Shown here one piece after another: positions 28,502-41,743 of a stretch of DNA of 64,000 nucleotides. Under the pieces are notes generated by a model, which saw nothing but the letters and a program-made list of their open reading frames with translations, ran no database searches and was not told the DNA's origin. Each line of letters begins with the position of its first letter. Position 1 is the first letter of the stretch. Both the position numbers and the translations under genes were made by a program. The DNA comes from an uncultured Clostridia bacterium (GTDB lineage: Bacteria; Bacillota; Clostridia; Christensenellales; UBA1242), in contig CANQDK010000001.1 in assembly GCA_947591785.1 (NCBI GenBank), positions 1-64,000 on the forward strand. The letters are read 5' to 3'.

Positions 28502-30532
28502 TTATGATTTATTAACTTTACTTTTCTTTTTTAAGAAATGAGTTGGTGTTTTGTCGCTTATAAAAAACAGTTTATGCAGGGCTCTGGTTGATGAAACATA
28601 TAATAGATTTCTGTCAAGTTCGTTGTGATAGGTTGCTTCGTTTGCAAACGGAACAATAACGCAGTCAAATTCAACCCCTTTTGCAAGTGCGGGAGTTGTG
28701 ATGATTTTTTTTGAATTTATTTTTCCTTTATTCAATTCTTTGAATTTTTTTATAAAAGGATTACTTTTTTGAAGCAATTTTATTTCGTCAGTTGTTTTAC
28801 ACATAATTGCAATGCTTTGTCCACTATGAGTTTTTTCATAATTTGTGACAATTTCTTCAATTTTTTTTGCAGGATTCTTTGTTCTAAAAAATTCAACTTC
28901 TTCACCGTTTCGATTTACATTGTTTGCAATGTGTTTGCCCAAAATTTTTTGAGAGAGCAAAGAGATTTGCATAGTGCTTCGATAAGAACGAGATAAATAT
29001 TTTATTTTTGAATTCGTGCTTTTTGCGAGATTTATCAAATAACTTTCTGGCAGAGTGCGGTCGATACTTTGATTTATATCACCTAAAAAAAGTTTTCCGC
29101 AATCCCATATTTTATTAAACAAGTAGAAATGACAAGGTGTATAGTCTTGCATTTCATCTATAATGACGTATTTTGCATCAAAGTTATGTTTTAGCCCAAA
29201 CATATTTTCTTTTATTAGTAAAATTGGTGCAATGTCATAGGCACTAATACTTTGAATTTCTTCAAGTCCAACACTGCCAAGAAAAAGATTGTATATTTTC
29301 AACAAATCATTCGTAACAAATTTGTTATATAAAATTTTCTTTGCTCTTTTTTGCAAATCTGCACGAGAATTTTGAGATAATCTAAATTTTTCCGTTATAT
29401 ACTCAGAAAGAACATCAATTCGTTTATAAACAGATAAATTTTTCATTTTTTCAAAAAATATATCTTCAAGCTCTTCTTTTGAGATAACAACATTTCCAAA
29501 AACTAAAGGTTTTGGAATAAAAAGATTGCATAAATCTTGTTTTAAAAACTTTTTTAAGTCATTAAGAAACTCAAAACTTGATTTTATAGCAATATTTTCA
29601 AAATCTTTTTGTGATTGATTGCTTATCACTCTTTCAAGCATTTGCTCGCGAGTTTCAAAATCTTGGCCAAGTAATCGTTTTGCAAGAGAAGAAAAGGTTA
29701 TCGTAAATGACTTATCTTCACCAAGTGAAGGTAATACTTCGCTTAAATAGTCCGAAAAAAGCTCATTTGGAGATAGGATTAAAATATCTTCATTTTTGAG
29801 AGTTTTGCGATATTTGTATAACAAATATGAAACTCTATGCATTGCAACAGATGTTTTCCCTGAACCTGCAACTCCTTGAACTATTGTATTTGAAAAATCG
29901 TCAGAACGAATAAGTATATTTTGCTCTTTTTGAATTGTTGAAACAATTTCATGCATTTTTGAAGTTGCATTTTGAGAAAGTTGTTCCATTAATATGTCAT
30001 CATCAATAAGCATTTTGCTGTCAAGGTAATAGGATAAGTTGCCATTTTCAATTTTAAATTGTCGTCTCAGTTTTAAATCACCTTCAACTGTTCCATCTTG
30101 ACAGGAGTAAGATGTTTTTCCAAGAGAATCATCATAATAAAGTGAACAAATATCTGCTCGCCAATCATAAACGTAGTTTTGATTATCATTTTGAATTGCA
30201 CCAAGTCCAATATAAAATTGTTGAGGAGTTTCATTTCCCTTTTCCTGAAAATCGAATCTTCCAAAATATGGATTTTTCTTCTGTTTTGTTAATCTTATAT
30301 TTTCGTTTGAAAGAACTGAATTTTGTTGTTCAAAATTTTCAATTTGGAGATTAATATTTGAAAGCTCATCGTTATTGATTTCATAATAATAAGTAGTGAA
30401 ATATTTTTTTGCATTTTGAATTTCTGTTTGATTTTTTTCAATTTTTTTTGTGTTTTGAATTTTCTTTTTATCAATAATTTTTAAAACACCATTTAAATAT
30501 TCTTTCTCTTGTTCAAAAATTTTTTTGTTCAT
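28502..30532 (-). CDS. UvrD-like superfamily 1 helicase, HelD-type
   Basis: Long N-terminal coiled-coil, 'NTIVQGVAGSGKTSVAMHRVSYLLY' Walker A, 'YVIIDEMQDYTP', 'YRSTMQIS', 'GVEFDCVIVPFA'. Confidence 0.85.
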   Translation of the reverse strand: MNKKIFEQEKEYLNGVLKIIDKKKIQNTKKIEKNQTEIQNAKKYFTTYYYEINNDELSNINLQIENFEQQNSVLSNENIRLTKQKKNPYFGRFDFQEKGNETPQQFYIGLGAIQNDNQNYVYDWRADICSLYYDDSLGKTSYSCQDGTVEGDLKLRRQFKIENGNLSYYLDSKMLIDDDILMEQLSQNATSKMHEIVSTIQKEQNILIRSDDFSNTIVQGVAGSGKTSVAMHRVSYLLYKYRKTLKNEDILILSPNELFSDYLSEVLPSLGEDKSFTITFSSLAKRLLGQDFETREQMLERVISNQSQKDFENIAIKSSFEFLNDLKKFLKQDLCNLFIPKPLVFGNVVISKEELEDIFFEKMKNLSVYKRIDVLSEYITEKFRLSQNSRADLQKRAKKILYNKFVTNDLLKIYNLFLGSVGLEEIQSISAYDIAPILLIKENMFGLKHNFDAKYVIIDEMQDYTPCHFYLFNKIWDCGKLFLGDINQSIDRTLPESYLINLAKSTNSKIKYLSRSYRSTMQISLLSQKILGKHIANNVNRNGEEVEFFRTKNPAKKIEEIVTNYEKTHSGQSIAIMCKTTDEIKLLQKSNPFIKKFKELNKGKINSKKIITTPALAKGVEFDCVIVPFANEATYHNELDRNLLYVSSTRALHKLFFISDKTPTHFLKKKSKVNKS

Positions 30533-30895
30533 TTAAACTCCTATTTTAACTAAAACTAGTAATTAAATTTTTATTTTTTAATAATTATAATTCAACAATT
30601 TTTATATTTAGTTAATTTTTAATATTAAATTTTTATTTTTAATTAATTATTTTTAATTATTTTTAATTATTTTTTAATATTTTTTAATTATTTCTTGATT
30701 TTTTTAATTGTTTTTATTAATAATTTTTTTTGATTTGTTTTTTTAATTTTATCTAATTTTATTTAATTTTAATTGTTTAGTTATATTTTTTTGTTATTTT
30801 ATTTAAATTTTTTTTATTTAAATTTAAATTTTTTTTAATTTTATAAAAATTTAATTTTTTATATTTTCTTTATTAAACATAAAGAAAGAAGATGG

Positions 30896-33520
30896 TCAGT
30901 CTTCTTTCTCATCAGTTGTGTTGGAGTTTGTGTTTTCTTCTTCATTTTCAAATTCTTCTCCTTCAACTTCATTATTTTCTTCAAATTCTGTTTCTTGTAA
31001 ATTTTGTCCTTCTTCAGTTGCAAACTCTTTTTCTTCATCAGTGAGTTGTTCTTCTTCATCAGCTTTTTCTGTCAATGCAACACTTGTGATTTTTGCATCA
31101 TTCTTAAGTCGCATAATTTTGACACCTTGGCTGACTCTTGAGAATTGACTTATGCCATCAACAGGAGTGCGGATTATTATTCCACTGTCTGTTATCACAA
31201 GAAGGTCACATGGAGAATCAATCTGTTTGAGAGAGATAAGATTTCCTGTCTTATCGTTGAATGTGCCTGCCTTGATACCGCTTCCTCCACGTTGTTGCAA
31301 ACGGAATTCATTTACAGGAGAAAGTTTTCCATAGCCTTTTTCTGAAATTGTCAAAATTTGAGCATCTTCATTTACTATTGCCATATCAACAATATGGTCG
31401 TTTGCAGAGAGTTTCATACTGCGAACACCTTGGCTGTCACGTCCAACTTCACGCACATCAGTTTCGTTGAAGCGTATGCATTTTCCACTGTATGAGCCAA
31501 GAATTACATCATCTCTGCCAGTTGTAATGTTGACACCAATAAGTTCGTCTCCTTCAAGGAGTTTTATTGCAATTTTTCCACCTTTACGTATATTTTCATA
31601 TTCTGTCAAAGGAGTCTTTTTGATAAGCCCATTTCTTGTTGCCATCAAAAGATTTCCCTTGCTATCTTTCTTGACAGGAATGATTGTGTTGACTTTTTCT
31701 CCAAGTGAAAGTTGAAGAAGATTGATGATTGCACGTCCTTTTGACTGTCTTTGTGCTTCTGGAATTTCATAAGCTTTGGCACTATACACTTTTCCAAGAT
31801 TTGTGAAGAACAGGAGTGTGTCATGAGTTGATGTGACAAACATCTTTTCGACAAAATCTTCATCTTTGGTTTTGTGAGCGGTTATTCCAACTCCACCACG
31901 ATGTTGAGCTTTATATTCATCAGTTCCCATTCTCTTTACATATCCAAGGTGTGTCATTGAAATGATGACATCTTCTTCTGCAATAAGGTCTTCAACGTCA
32001 ATTCCGCCCAAATCCATTGATATTTCAGTCTTTCGTGCATCTCCATAAGTGTTTTTAACATCTTCCAAATCATCACGCACAATTTTCAAAACTCTGGCTG
32101 GTTTTTCCAAAATATCCTTCAAATCAGTAATTGTTGCTTCCAAAGTTGCAAGTTCATCTTTCAACTTCTCAACTTCAAGACTTGTTAATTTTGAAAGACG
32201 CATTTCAAGGATAGCATTTGCTTGAATTTCGTCAAGTTCAAATTTGGTTGTCAAGTTGAGGCAAGCGTCATTTCTGTCTTTTGAATTTTTGATTGTTTGA
32301 ACAACTTCATCAATACTTGCAAGAGCAATTACAAGTCCTTTGACGATATGTTCACGCTCTTCTGCTTTTTTAAGGTCAAATTTTGTCTTTCGCACACAAA
32401 CTTCTTTTTGATGTTCAAGATAATAGAACAACATTTCTTTCAAATTTAGCACGCGTGGCTCACCATCAACAAGTGCGAGCATAATTAAACCACTTGACTG
32501 TTGAAGCATTGTGTGTTTATATAAGGAATTTAAAACAACTTGTGCATTTGCATCTTTTTTGATGTCCACAACAACTCTAAGTCCATCTCTATCACTTTCG
32601 TCCCGAAGGTCACTTATGCCGTCAAGTTTTTTGTTTTTAACCATATCTGCAATCTGTGCAACAAAGCGTGCTTTGTTCACACCATAAGGGAGTTCTGTGA
32701 TGATAATTCTTTGTCTGCCAGTGGAAGTTTCATCAATATCCGCTCTTCCACGCACCAAAATTCCGCCACGCCCAGTTTTGTAAGCATGTTTCACAGCTGT
32801 GCGTCCCATAATTATTCCACCTGTTGGATAGTCAGGGGCAGGAATGATTTTGATAAGTTCATCAATATCAATGTCAGGGTTATCTATGAGAGCCTGAACG
32901 CCATTTATGACTTCAGTCAGGTTGTGAGGTGGAATGTTTGTTGCCATTCCAACAGCGATTCCGTCTGCACCATTAACGAGCAAATTTGGAAATTTTGAAG
33001 GCAAAACTTTTGGTTGCATTAAAGTGTCATCAAAGTTTGGATAAAAGTCCACTGTTTCTTTTTCAATATCTTGAAGCATCAGCCCAGCAATTTTTGAGAG
33101 GCGGGCTTCTGTGTATCTCATTGCGGCAGCAGGATCACCATCTACAGAACCAAAATTTCCGTGTCCGTCAACAAGAGGATAGCGAATTGAAAAGTCCTGT
33201 GCAAGTCTGACAAGGGCATCATAGATTGAACTATCACCATGAGGGTGATATTTTCCCATAACTTCGCCGACAATACGTGCACTTTTCTTGTGTGGGCTGT
33301 TGTAGAAATTGTTAAGTTCGCCCATAGAATACAAAATTCTGCGGTGAACGGGTTTAAGTCCATCGCGAACATCTGGAATCGCACGACTAACATTGACAGC
33401 CATAGCATAGGAAATGAACGATTTTTTTAATTCGCCCACAACTTCGATTGGCTGGACTTTCTCATTTTCGAGAAGTTCTTTCAAATTTTGTCTGTTTAAT
33501 TCGTCATCTTTCTTGCTCAT
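30896..33520 (-). CDS. gyrA: DNA gyrase subunit A
   Basis: '[30 protein letters not shown]', '[30 protein letters not shown]', '[11 protein letters not shown]' GyrA-box; acidic C-tail. Confidence 0.97.
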   Translation of the reverse strand: MSKKDDELNRQNLKELLENEKVQPIEVVGELKKSFISYAMAVNVSRAIPDVRDGLKPVHRRILYSMGELNNFYNSPHKKSARIVGEVMGKYHPHGDSSIYDALVRLAQDFSIRYPLVDGHGNFGSVDGDPAAAMRYTEARLSKIAGLMLQDIEKETVDFYPNFDDTLMQPKVLPSKFPNLLVNGADGIAVGMATNIPPHNLTEVINGVQALIDNPDIDIDELIKIIPAPDYPTGGIIMGRTAVKHAYKTGRGGILVRGRADIDETSTGRQRIIITELPYGVNKARFVAQIADMVKNKKLDGISDLRDESDRDGLRVVVDIKKDANAQVVLNSLYKHTMLQQSSGLIMLALVDGEPRVLNLKEMLFYYLEHQKEVCVRKTKFDLKKAEEREHIVKGLVIALASIDEVVQTIKNSKDRNDACLNLTTKFELDEIQANAILEMRLSKLTSLEVEKLKDELATLEATITDLKDILEKPARVLKIVRDDLEDVKNTYGDARKTEISMDLGGIDVEDLIAEEDVIISMTHLGYVKRMGTDEYKAQHRGGVGITAHKTKDEDFVEKMFVTSTHDTLLFFTNLGKVYSAKAYEIPEAQRQSKGRAIINLLQLSLGEKVNTIIPVKKDSKGNLLMATRNGLIKKTPLTEYENIRKGGKIAIKLLEGDELIGVNITTGRDDVILGSYSGKCIRFNETDVREVGRDSQGVRSMKLSANDHIVDMAIVNEDAQILTISEKGYGKLSPVNEFRLQQRGGSGIKAGTFNDKTGNLISLKQIDSPCDLLVITDSGIIIRTPVDGISQFSRVSQGVKIMRLKNDAKITSVALTEKADEEEQLTDEEKEFATEEGQNLQETEFEENNEVEGEEFENEEENTNSNTTDEKED

Positions 33521-33560
33521 ATTTTTTTCCTTAAAAATTTATTTTTTTTAGTTTATTTTC

Positions 33561-33965
33561 TTATTTTTTGCTTTTTGGGGTTTTTAGTTTGTTTTTTAGG
33601 GTTTGTGGTTTATCATAATTTTCCTTGTCAAGTTGAATTTCAAGATTGGAATGTTTAACTCTTTCTTTTCCACGATTAACTTTGAAATTTTTCCATTTTT
33701 TTACATCTTCCCAACAATCCAAGATATATTCAATTTCTTCAATACAAAGTTTTACATCTGCAATTTCTTCACTTATGTGAGAAATCAATTCTTTTCTCTC
33801 TTCTTCTGTTGCATTTGTTCGTTTGCGAAGATATTTTCCAACTGCTTGTGCAAGTTCTCCCATTTCTTCAAACAGAAAAGTGTATTGAATATCTTCACCA
33901 AAAACATCTAGAAAATTTTTATAAACACTCTCATCTTCTTCCATAAGTTTGTTTTTCACTTTCAA
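33561..33965 (-). CDS. MazG-like all-alpha NTP pyrophosphohydrolase-like protein
   Basis: 'FLFEEMGELAQAVGKYL...ISEEIADVKLCIEEIEYIL' (ExxE / ExxD MazG pattern). Confidence 0.65.
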   Translation of the reverse strand: MKVKNKLMEEDESVYKNFLDVFGEDIQYTFLFEEMGELAQAVGKYLRKRTNATEEERKELISHISEEIADVKLCIEEIEYILDCWEDVKKWKNFKVNRGKERVKHSNLEIQLDKENYDKPQTLKNKLKTPKSKK

Positions 33966-33976
33966 CCTCTCAAATT

Positions 33977-34264
33977 TTATTTTTCGTGATAGATTATCTC
34001 TTTTCCATGGGATTTTGCATATTCAATTTCGCTGCGACAACTTTCGCCAATATAACCACCTATATTCACAACATAAATGGCGTCTGAAAGGTCAATCTTT
34101 TTTCGATGAATTTCATCAAGAAGTTTGTGCTGCTTTTCGCTGACATTCCCAAGGTTGTAAATGCACTGAATCACGCACCAGCCTTTCTTCAGTTGTAAAT
34201 CTGCCGCAACCTTCATCATTTCTTTTTGAAACTTCAAACTTCCACAAATTGTTACAACTTTCAT
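33977..34264 (-). CDS. Nucleoside 2-deoxyribosyltransferase-like / DUF4406-like protein
   Basis: 'VVTICGSLKFQKEM', 'IDLSDAIYVVNIGGYIGESCRSEIEYAKSHGKEI'. Confidence 0.65.
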   Translation of the reverse strand: MKVVTICGSLKFQKEMMKVAADLQLKKGWCVIQCIYNLGNVSEKQHKLLDEIHRKKIDLSDAIYVVNIGGYIGESCRSEIEYAKSHGKEIIYHEK

Positions 34265-34271
34265 CTTGCCC

Positions 34272-36362
<2,091 letters not shown>

Positions 36363-36636
36363 CTATATTATATAATATAATGGGAAGAAAAAACAAGTGT
36401 TTTTTTCAAAAAAAAGAAAAAAAACAAGTATGGCAAACTTGGAGTAGAGATTCCTATGCCAAATTGCAAAAAAGCATATCCTTTAAACAATAATCACACG
36501 TTTTTTACTATTTTATAATATATTAGATTAGTATGAATGGCTGTGAGAAATTTACAGACTAATTGTCTTAAAAACCTGCAGATTATTCTCAAATTTAATA
36601 TTGAAAAAGTTTTTTTGCAAAAATTGATAAAAAACA

Positions 36637-36670
36637 CTAAGTTTTCATTTGAAAGCTTAGCATTTTTTTG
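36637..36670 (+). terminator. Rho-independent terminator with no annotated upstream gene
   Basis: CTAAGTTTTC-ATTT-GAAAGCTTAG then CATTTTTTT. Confidence 0.6.
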
Positions 36671-36784
36671 TTATGTGGTTACTGGAGTTAGTATTTAAAA
36701 CACTCCCGACAATAAGGTTATAACTTTGATATAAAACAAAATAAAAAACCTAAATCAAACATTTGGTTCAATTTAGGTTTAATT

Positions 36785-36861
36785 TGGTTGCGAGGGCAGG
36801 ATTTGAACCTGCGACCTCCGGGTTATGAGCCCAGCGAGCTTCCGAGCTGCTCTACCTCGCG
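36785..36861 (-). tRNA. tRNA-fMet(CAT), initiator
   Basis: CGCGAGGTAGAGCAGCTCGGAAGCTCGCTGGGCTCATAACCC...CCTCGCAACCA; C1:A72 mismatch and GGG:CCC anticodon stem. Confidence 0.94.
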
Positions 36862-37063
36862 ATATGCTGATATTCTACAATAATTATATGCTTTTTGTCA
36901 AGAGATTTTTCAAAGATTTTTGTTCTTATATAAAATTTTAATAAAATTAAATATAAAAATAACATAATTAAAATTGAGTTTTTAACTTCCTTAAGCGAAA
37001 ATTACTTTTTTTCTATTTGTTTTTATGGTATTATTTTTGTAAAAGAAAACAAGGAGTAAAAAA

Positions 37064-37792
37064 ATGAGAAAAGTTGTTTTGATAACTGGAGGGGGAAAGG
37101 GCATTGGCAAGGCGACAGTTTTGGAGTTTGCAAAGCATGGATATGATGTGGTTTTAAATTATTTCAAAAGTGAGAAACCTGCTCAAAAACTTGCAAAAGA
37201 AGTCAAAGATAAGTTTGGTGTTGATGTTATGACTTTTAAGGCAGATGTTTCTGATGAAAAACAAGTGAATGCAATGATTTCGGCGACAATCAAAAAGTTT
37301 GGAAGAATTGACAGTGTTGTCAACAATGCAGGAATTGTTTTTGATAGAGATTTTGACAAAATCACTGTTGAAGAGTTTAAGCGAGTTTTGGAAGTGAATT
37401 TGATTGGAGCATTTATTGTTTCAAGAGAATCTGCAAAATTTATGAAAAAAGGGACAAGCATTGTCAATGTTTCGTCAACGAACGGAACAAAAACAATTTC
37501 TCCTGAATGTTTGGATTATAACGCATCAAAGGTTGGGCTTCAAAGTTTAACACGAGATTTGGCATTTCACTTTAAACCAAATATTCGTGTCAATGCAGTG
37601 GCGATTGGCTGGGCGAATACTGATATGAACAAAGATTTACCAAAGGAATATGTTGCTGAAGAAAACGCAAAAATTTGGCTTGGAAGATTTGCAAAACCAG
37701 AACAGGTGGCATCTGCGATTTATTTTCTTTGTGATGACTCATCAAGTTATGTCAATGGCGAAGTGTTGACAATTGATGGGGGATATTGTTGA
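37064..37792 (+). CDS. SDR-family oxidoreductase (FabG-like)
   Basis: 'LITGGGKGIGKAT', 'NNAGIVFDRDFDKI', 'YNASKVGLQSLTRDLA', 'VNGEVLTIDGGY'. Confidence 0.9.
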   Translation: MRKVVLITGGGKGIGKATVLEFAKHGYDVVLNYFKSEKPAQKLAKEVKDKFGVDVMTFKADVSDEKQVNAMISATIKKFGRIDSVVNNAGIVFDRDFDKITVEEFKRVLEVNLIGAFIVSRESAKFMKKGTSIVNVSSTNGTKTISPECLDYNASKVGLQSLTRDLAFHFKPNIRVNAVAIGWANTDMNKDLPKEYVAEENAKIWLGRFAKPEQVASAIYFLCDDSSSYVNGEVLTIDGGYC

Positions 37793-37858
37793 TGAAAATA
37801 AGGCAAAACAAATTTTGTCAATTTTAAAGTATAAAATTAAATAAAAAAATGTCACTTA

Positions 37859-38590
37859 TCAGAAGATAAGTGGCAAGAAAATCAAAATCATTGAAAGTCC
37901 ATACAGAAGATGATTGTATTTATTTGGACGATATATTTCAAGCAAAATATGTGCTGAATAAGTGAGCATTGCAAGTGCAAAGAAAGATGTTGTCAAATCA
38001 AATTGTAAAGAAACAGAAGAAAAGACTGATGCAATCAACAATCCTACGCTTAAAAGCAAGAGTTTTTCAAGAAATTTCCAGACATCTGAAATTTCTTCTT
38101 TTTTGATGATAAAATCCAAAAAGATAAGTGCAATTCCAAGGAATAAACCAACAAAGAATATTGCAAAATTTTCTCTTCCTAAATAAAGCGAACAGAATGT
38201 CAAACAAAATGCAGAGGCGATGTAAATTCCGCTTTTTAAGAAAGTTTGCAAAGTTGCTTTTTTGTTTTGAATTTTTTTTGCCAACATTTCGTCATTGTTT
38301 ATTCCTGCTTGTTGTTCAGGTTGTTGATTTGGAGCAATTTGCTTATCATCTTTTGATGATGTTTTTATAAGCAATGTAAAGAAAAGTGGGAGAATGGAAA
38401 TTATTGCTAAAATGGAAAAACCGTTAAACTGATTTTGGACTGCACAGCAACTAAAACCAAAACAAATGAGTGCAACAAAATATAGTGTTTTGAGAAGTAA
38501 GAAAAATGGGCTTTCTTTTTTCAAAAAACACAGAGAAATGCCAACGATTATTGTTGCAACCAACATCAAAACAACAACTGCGATTAACAT
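37859..38590 (-). CDS. Polytopic membrane protein of unknown function
   Basis: Multiple hydrophobic segments; start set at MLIAVVV. Confidence 0.6.
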   Translation of the reverse strand: MLIAVVVLMLVATIIVGISLCFLKKESPFFLLLKTLYFVALICFGFSCCAVQNQFNGFSILAIISILPLFFTLLIKTSSKDDKQIAPNQQPEQQAGINNDEMLAKKIQNKKATLQTFLKSGIYIASAFCLTFCSLYLGRENFAIFFVGLFLGIALIFLDFIIKKEEISDVWKFLEKLLLLSVGLLIASVFSSVSLQFDLTTSFFALAMLTYSAHILLEIYRPNKYNHLLYGLSMILIFLPLIF

Positions 38591-38654
38591 AGAATAATTA
38601 TAACCAATTTTATTAAGTTTGTCCAACAAAATTAATGATTAAAATATTAAAATT

Positions 38655-38799
38655 CTATGATTTATAACCATTTGGATTATTTTTTTTGCCAATTCCAAGA
38701 ATCTCGACACATGTCATCAATGTCATATTCTGCTTTCCAGCCAAGTTCTTTTTCAGCTTTGTCAACATTTGAATAACAAATTGCAATGTCAAAATTTCT
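38655..38799 (-). pseudogene. galE: 3' fragment of a UDP-glucose 4-epimerase (galE) gene
   Basis: Minus strand reads ...[47 protein letters not shown], matching the GalE C-terminus; preceded in frame by TAG at 38800-38802; not in the supplied ORF list. Confidence 0.75.
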
Positions 38800-38815
38800 C
38801 TATTTTTTACAATTT

Positions 38816-40522
38816 TTATTTCTTTTCTGGAGTTTTAAAGCCGTCTTTAAGAGAAATTGTGCTGTTAAACACAAGATTTTCATCAGTGCTATCTTTGTCA
38901 ACACAATAGTAGCCTTTACGCATAAATTGGAATTTATCTTCAATCTTTGCAGTTTTTAAGAAATTTTCTGCAAGAGCAGTGCTTTCTGTTCGAGAGTTTG
39001 GCTCAAGCATATCTTCGATTTTAACGCCATCAGCAAGCGATTTTGCAGGGAATTTATATTCTTCTTTAATAAGGTTTTTAAATTCACGAATTGTAATTTT
39101 GAAACAATTATCCGCAGAAACAAAATGAATTGTTCCTTTACATTTGATTCCTGAATTGTCATTTCCACTTTTGGTGTTTGGTATATATTCACATTCCAAA
39201 TGGTCAATATTTCCGTCTTTGTCTTTGACAACTTTGTTGCATTTGATGATGTATGCACCTTTTAAACGAACAATTCCGCCTTCAACAAGACGGTTATATT
39301 TTGGAGGTGGATTTTCACTGAAATCTTCCTTCTCAATGAAAATTTCTCTGCCAAATAGTGCCTTGTGTTTTCCTGCGTTTTCATCGTTTGGATTATTTTC
39401 AATCTCAATCTCTTCACTCTTTCCATTAAAGTTTGTGATGACAACTCTAAGTGGGTCAAGAACAACCATTGCTCGTGTTGCAATTTTATTTAAATCTTCA
39501 CGGACATAATGCTCCAGAGCAGAATATGGAACACTGACTTCAATCACACTTCCCCAACCAACAGACTTAACAAAATCCTTGATTGCTTTTGGTGTGTAGC
39601 CTCGACGTCTTAATGCAACCAATGTTACAAAGCGGGGGTCATCCCAACCAGAAACATATCCGCCTTTGACAAGTTGTTTTAAATATCTTTTTCCAGTCAA
39701 AACATTTTCAATAACCACACGAGAAAACTCCCTTTGTTTTGGTGCAAAAGGTTTTTTCCAACCATTTTCAATAAACCATTCATAGATTGGACGATGGTCT
39801 TGAAAGCCTTTATCACAAAGACTGTAAGTCACACCTTCCAAAGCATCTTCCATTGGGTGTGCAAAGTCATAGGCTGGATAGATGCACCACTTGTTGCCAA
39901 GTTTATAGTGTTCAGCACGTAAAACTCGATACATCACAGGGTCACGCATGTTCATATTAGGGTGGGACATATCAATTTTTGCACGCAAAGTTGCTTTTCC
40001 ATCTTCAAATTTACCATCACGCATAGCTCTGAATAGTCGCAAATTTTCTTCTGGGGTGCGATTACGATAAGGACTTTCTTTTCCTGGTTCAGTCAAACTT
40101 CCTCTTGTTGCAGAAACCTCTTCTGCGGAAAGTTCACATACATAAGCTTTTCCGTCCATAATCATTTGTTCTGCGATTTTATAAATATCGTCAAAATATG
40201 CTTCGGAGGCATAAATCATCTTTTCAGGTGTAAATCCAAGCCAGGCAAGGTCTTGGAGATAACTTTCAGCGAATTCACCCTCTTCTTTGAGTGGGTTTGT
40301 GTCGTCCATTCGCAAATATGTTTTTCCGCCAAATTTTTGTGCGGTTTCAAAATTTATTGTCCATGCTTTTGCATGCCCGATATAAAAATATCCACTTGGT
40401 TCAGGCGGACAACGAGTGACAACTTCCTTTGTTCTGCCTGCTTTAAAGTCAGCAATAATTTCTTCTTCAAGTTCGTTTTCTGGAACTATTGAGTCTAAAT
40501 CAATACCATTTTTCAGTTTCAT
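38816..40522 (-). CDS. glnS: Glutaminyl-tRNA synthetase
   Basis: 'TRCPPEPSGYFYIGHAKAWTINFETAQKFGGKTYLRMDDTNPLKE', 'YPAYDFAHPMEDALEGVTYSLC', GlnRS anticodon-binding C-term. Confidence 0.93.
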   Translation of the reverse strand: MKLKNGIDLDSIVPENELEEEIIADFKAGRTKEVVTRCPPEPSGYFYIGHAKAWTINFETAQKFGGKTYLRMDDTNPLKEEGEFAESYLQDLAWLGFTPEKMIYASEAYFDDIYKIAEQMIMDGKAYVCELSAEEVSATRGSLTEPGKESPYRNRTPEENLRLFRAMRDGKFEDGKATLRAKIDMSHPNMNMRDPVMYRVLRAEHYKLGNKWCIYPAYDFAHPMEDALEGVTYSLCDKGFQDHRPIYEWFIENGWKKPFAPKQREFSRVVIENVLTGKRYLKQLVKGGYVSGWDDPRFVTLVALRRRGYTPKAIKDFVKSVGWGSVIEVSVPYSALEHYVREDLNKIATRAMVVLDPLRVVITNFNGKSEEIEIENNPNDENAGKHKALFGREIFIEKEDFSENPPPKYNRLVEGGIVRLKGAYIIKCNKVVKDKDGNIDHLECEYIPNTKSGNDNSGIKCKGTIHFVSADNCFKITIREFKNLIKEEYKFPAKSLADGVKIEDMLEPNSRTESTALAENFLKTAKIEDKFQFMRKGYYCVDKDSTDENLVFNSTISLKDGFKTPEKK

Positions 40523-40623
40523 TTTACTTCTCCTACTAATTATTTTTATTATAAATATCAATATAAACATTGTCAAGAAATTGAAAAAAATAAAACTGAG
40601 AAAAGATTAATTTTTGCACGATA

Positions 40624-40653
40624 TTGACAAATCATAAAGGAATTGTTTATAAT
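40624..40653 (+). promoter_or_regulatory. SigmaA-type promoter of the 305-aa ORF (divergent from glnS)
   Basis: TTGACA - 18 nt - TATAAT; a second TTGACA-17-TATAAT reads toward glnS on the minus strand. Confidence 0.7.
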
Positions 40654-40680
40654 TGTTATGACAATATCTAGGAGAAAAAT

Positions 40681-41598
40681 ATGGATTCAAAAAGCGTAGA
40701 AAAAGAACTTGAAGAAAAAGTGTTGAACATGAGAATTGAAGAACTGAAATTTAAAAGTGAAAAAGATGACAGAAAATTGAATGGGCATCAATATCAATTG
40801 GAAATAAAAAGGGCATATCTTTTTCTGCAACCATTTTATCTTGAAAATTTGATTTCTGTTGCATCAAAAGCATATAAAACTCATTATGAAAACAGAAATT
40901 GGAAATTCGATGAAAAAAAATTTGAAAAATTTATTAAAGACTTTTCAACAAGAAAAATTGGAGGAACTTATTTCACATCTCCCGCAGTTGCAAAATATGT
41001 TAGAGAAATTCCAGTGAGAGTCAAAGATTTGTTTGAGTTTGGAATAGACAAAATTTTTGATGCAAAAGGCGTTGGAAATTATAAAAAGAATTTGTTTATA
41101 AAAGCTTTGCAGGAAGAGGGACTAAATTTTGAAGAAACAAAGAAAAAATTTTCACAAAAAAAAGAATCTCTTAAAATGCAAGAATTTGACAATTTAACTT
41201 TAAAGGAAGAATTAAACAACAAGGGTGTTGAAATTTTAATAGATATTCCAGCAAAGGCATTTAAAAAGGGGTGTAGGACAGCGGAAGAAATTAAATCTGC
41301 TTTTGAAAATTATTATTCCAATTTGAAAGAACAGTTGCGAAATGATATTTTTCATTTGGACAAACCGACTATAGAAAGAAGGATTAAATTTATTGAAAAC
41401 CAAATCGGACTTTACGCCAGCATTGTTGATGGAAAAATAAAAGAACTTCAAGAACAACGAAAGTCATCTGCTGTTCTTGCTCAAACTTTTGAAGAATTTG
41501 ACAATGCCGTTGCAACGGCTAATAAAAAATTTCATCATGATTCTTTTGCTCCAAAACAAAAACAACACCTAAATCCAAGAGAAAAAGAAATCAGATAA
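40681..41598 (+). CDS. Charged, helical protein of unknown function
   Basis: 305-aa ORF with own promoter and GGAG SD; no family recognised. Confidence 0.7.
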   Translation: MDSKSVEKELEEKVLNMRIEELKFKSEKDDRKLNGHQYQLEIKRAYLFLQPFYLENLISVASKAYKTHYENRNWKFDEKKFEKFIKDFSTRKIGGTYFTSPAVAKYVREIPVRVKDLFEFGIDKIFDAKGVGNYKKNLFIKALQEEGLNFEETKKKFSQKKESLKMQEFDNLTLKEELNNKGVEILIDIPAKAFKKGCRTAEEIKSAFENYYSNLKEQLRNDIFHLDKPTIERRIKFIENQIGLYASIVDGKIKELQEQRKSSAVLAQTFEEFDNAVATANKKFHHDSFAPKQKQHLNPREKEIR

Positions 41599-41743
41599 GT
41601 TGTTCATAAAAAATTTTATAAAATTGAAAAATTGTTAAAAATTGCGAAAAAATATAAAAAAACGTAAAAAAATACGTTTTTTTTATTATTTTTAAGAAAA
41701 ATTTTGTTTTTTTATTTTTATTTGATTTTCTTTAAAAGAAAAA

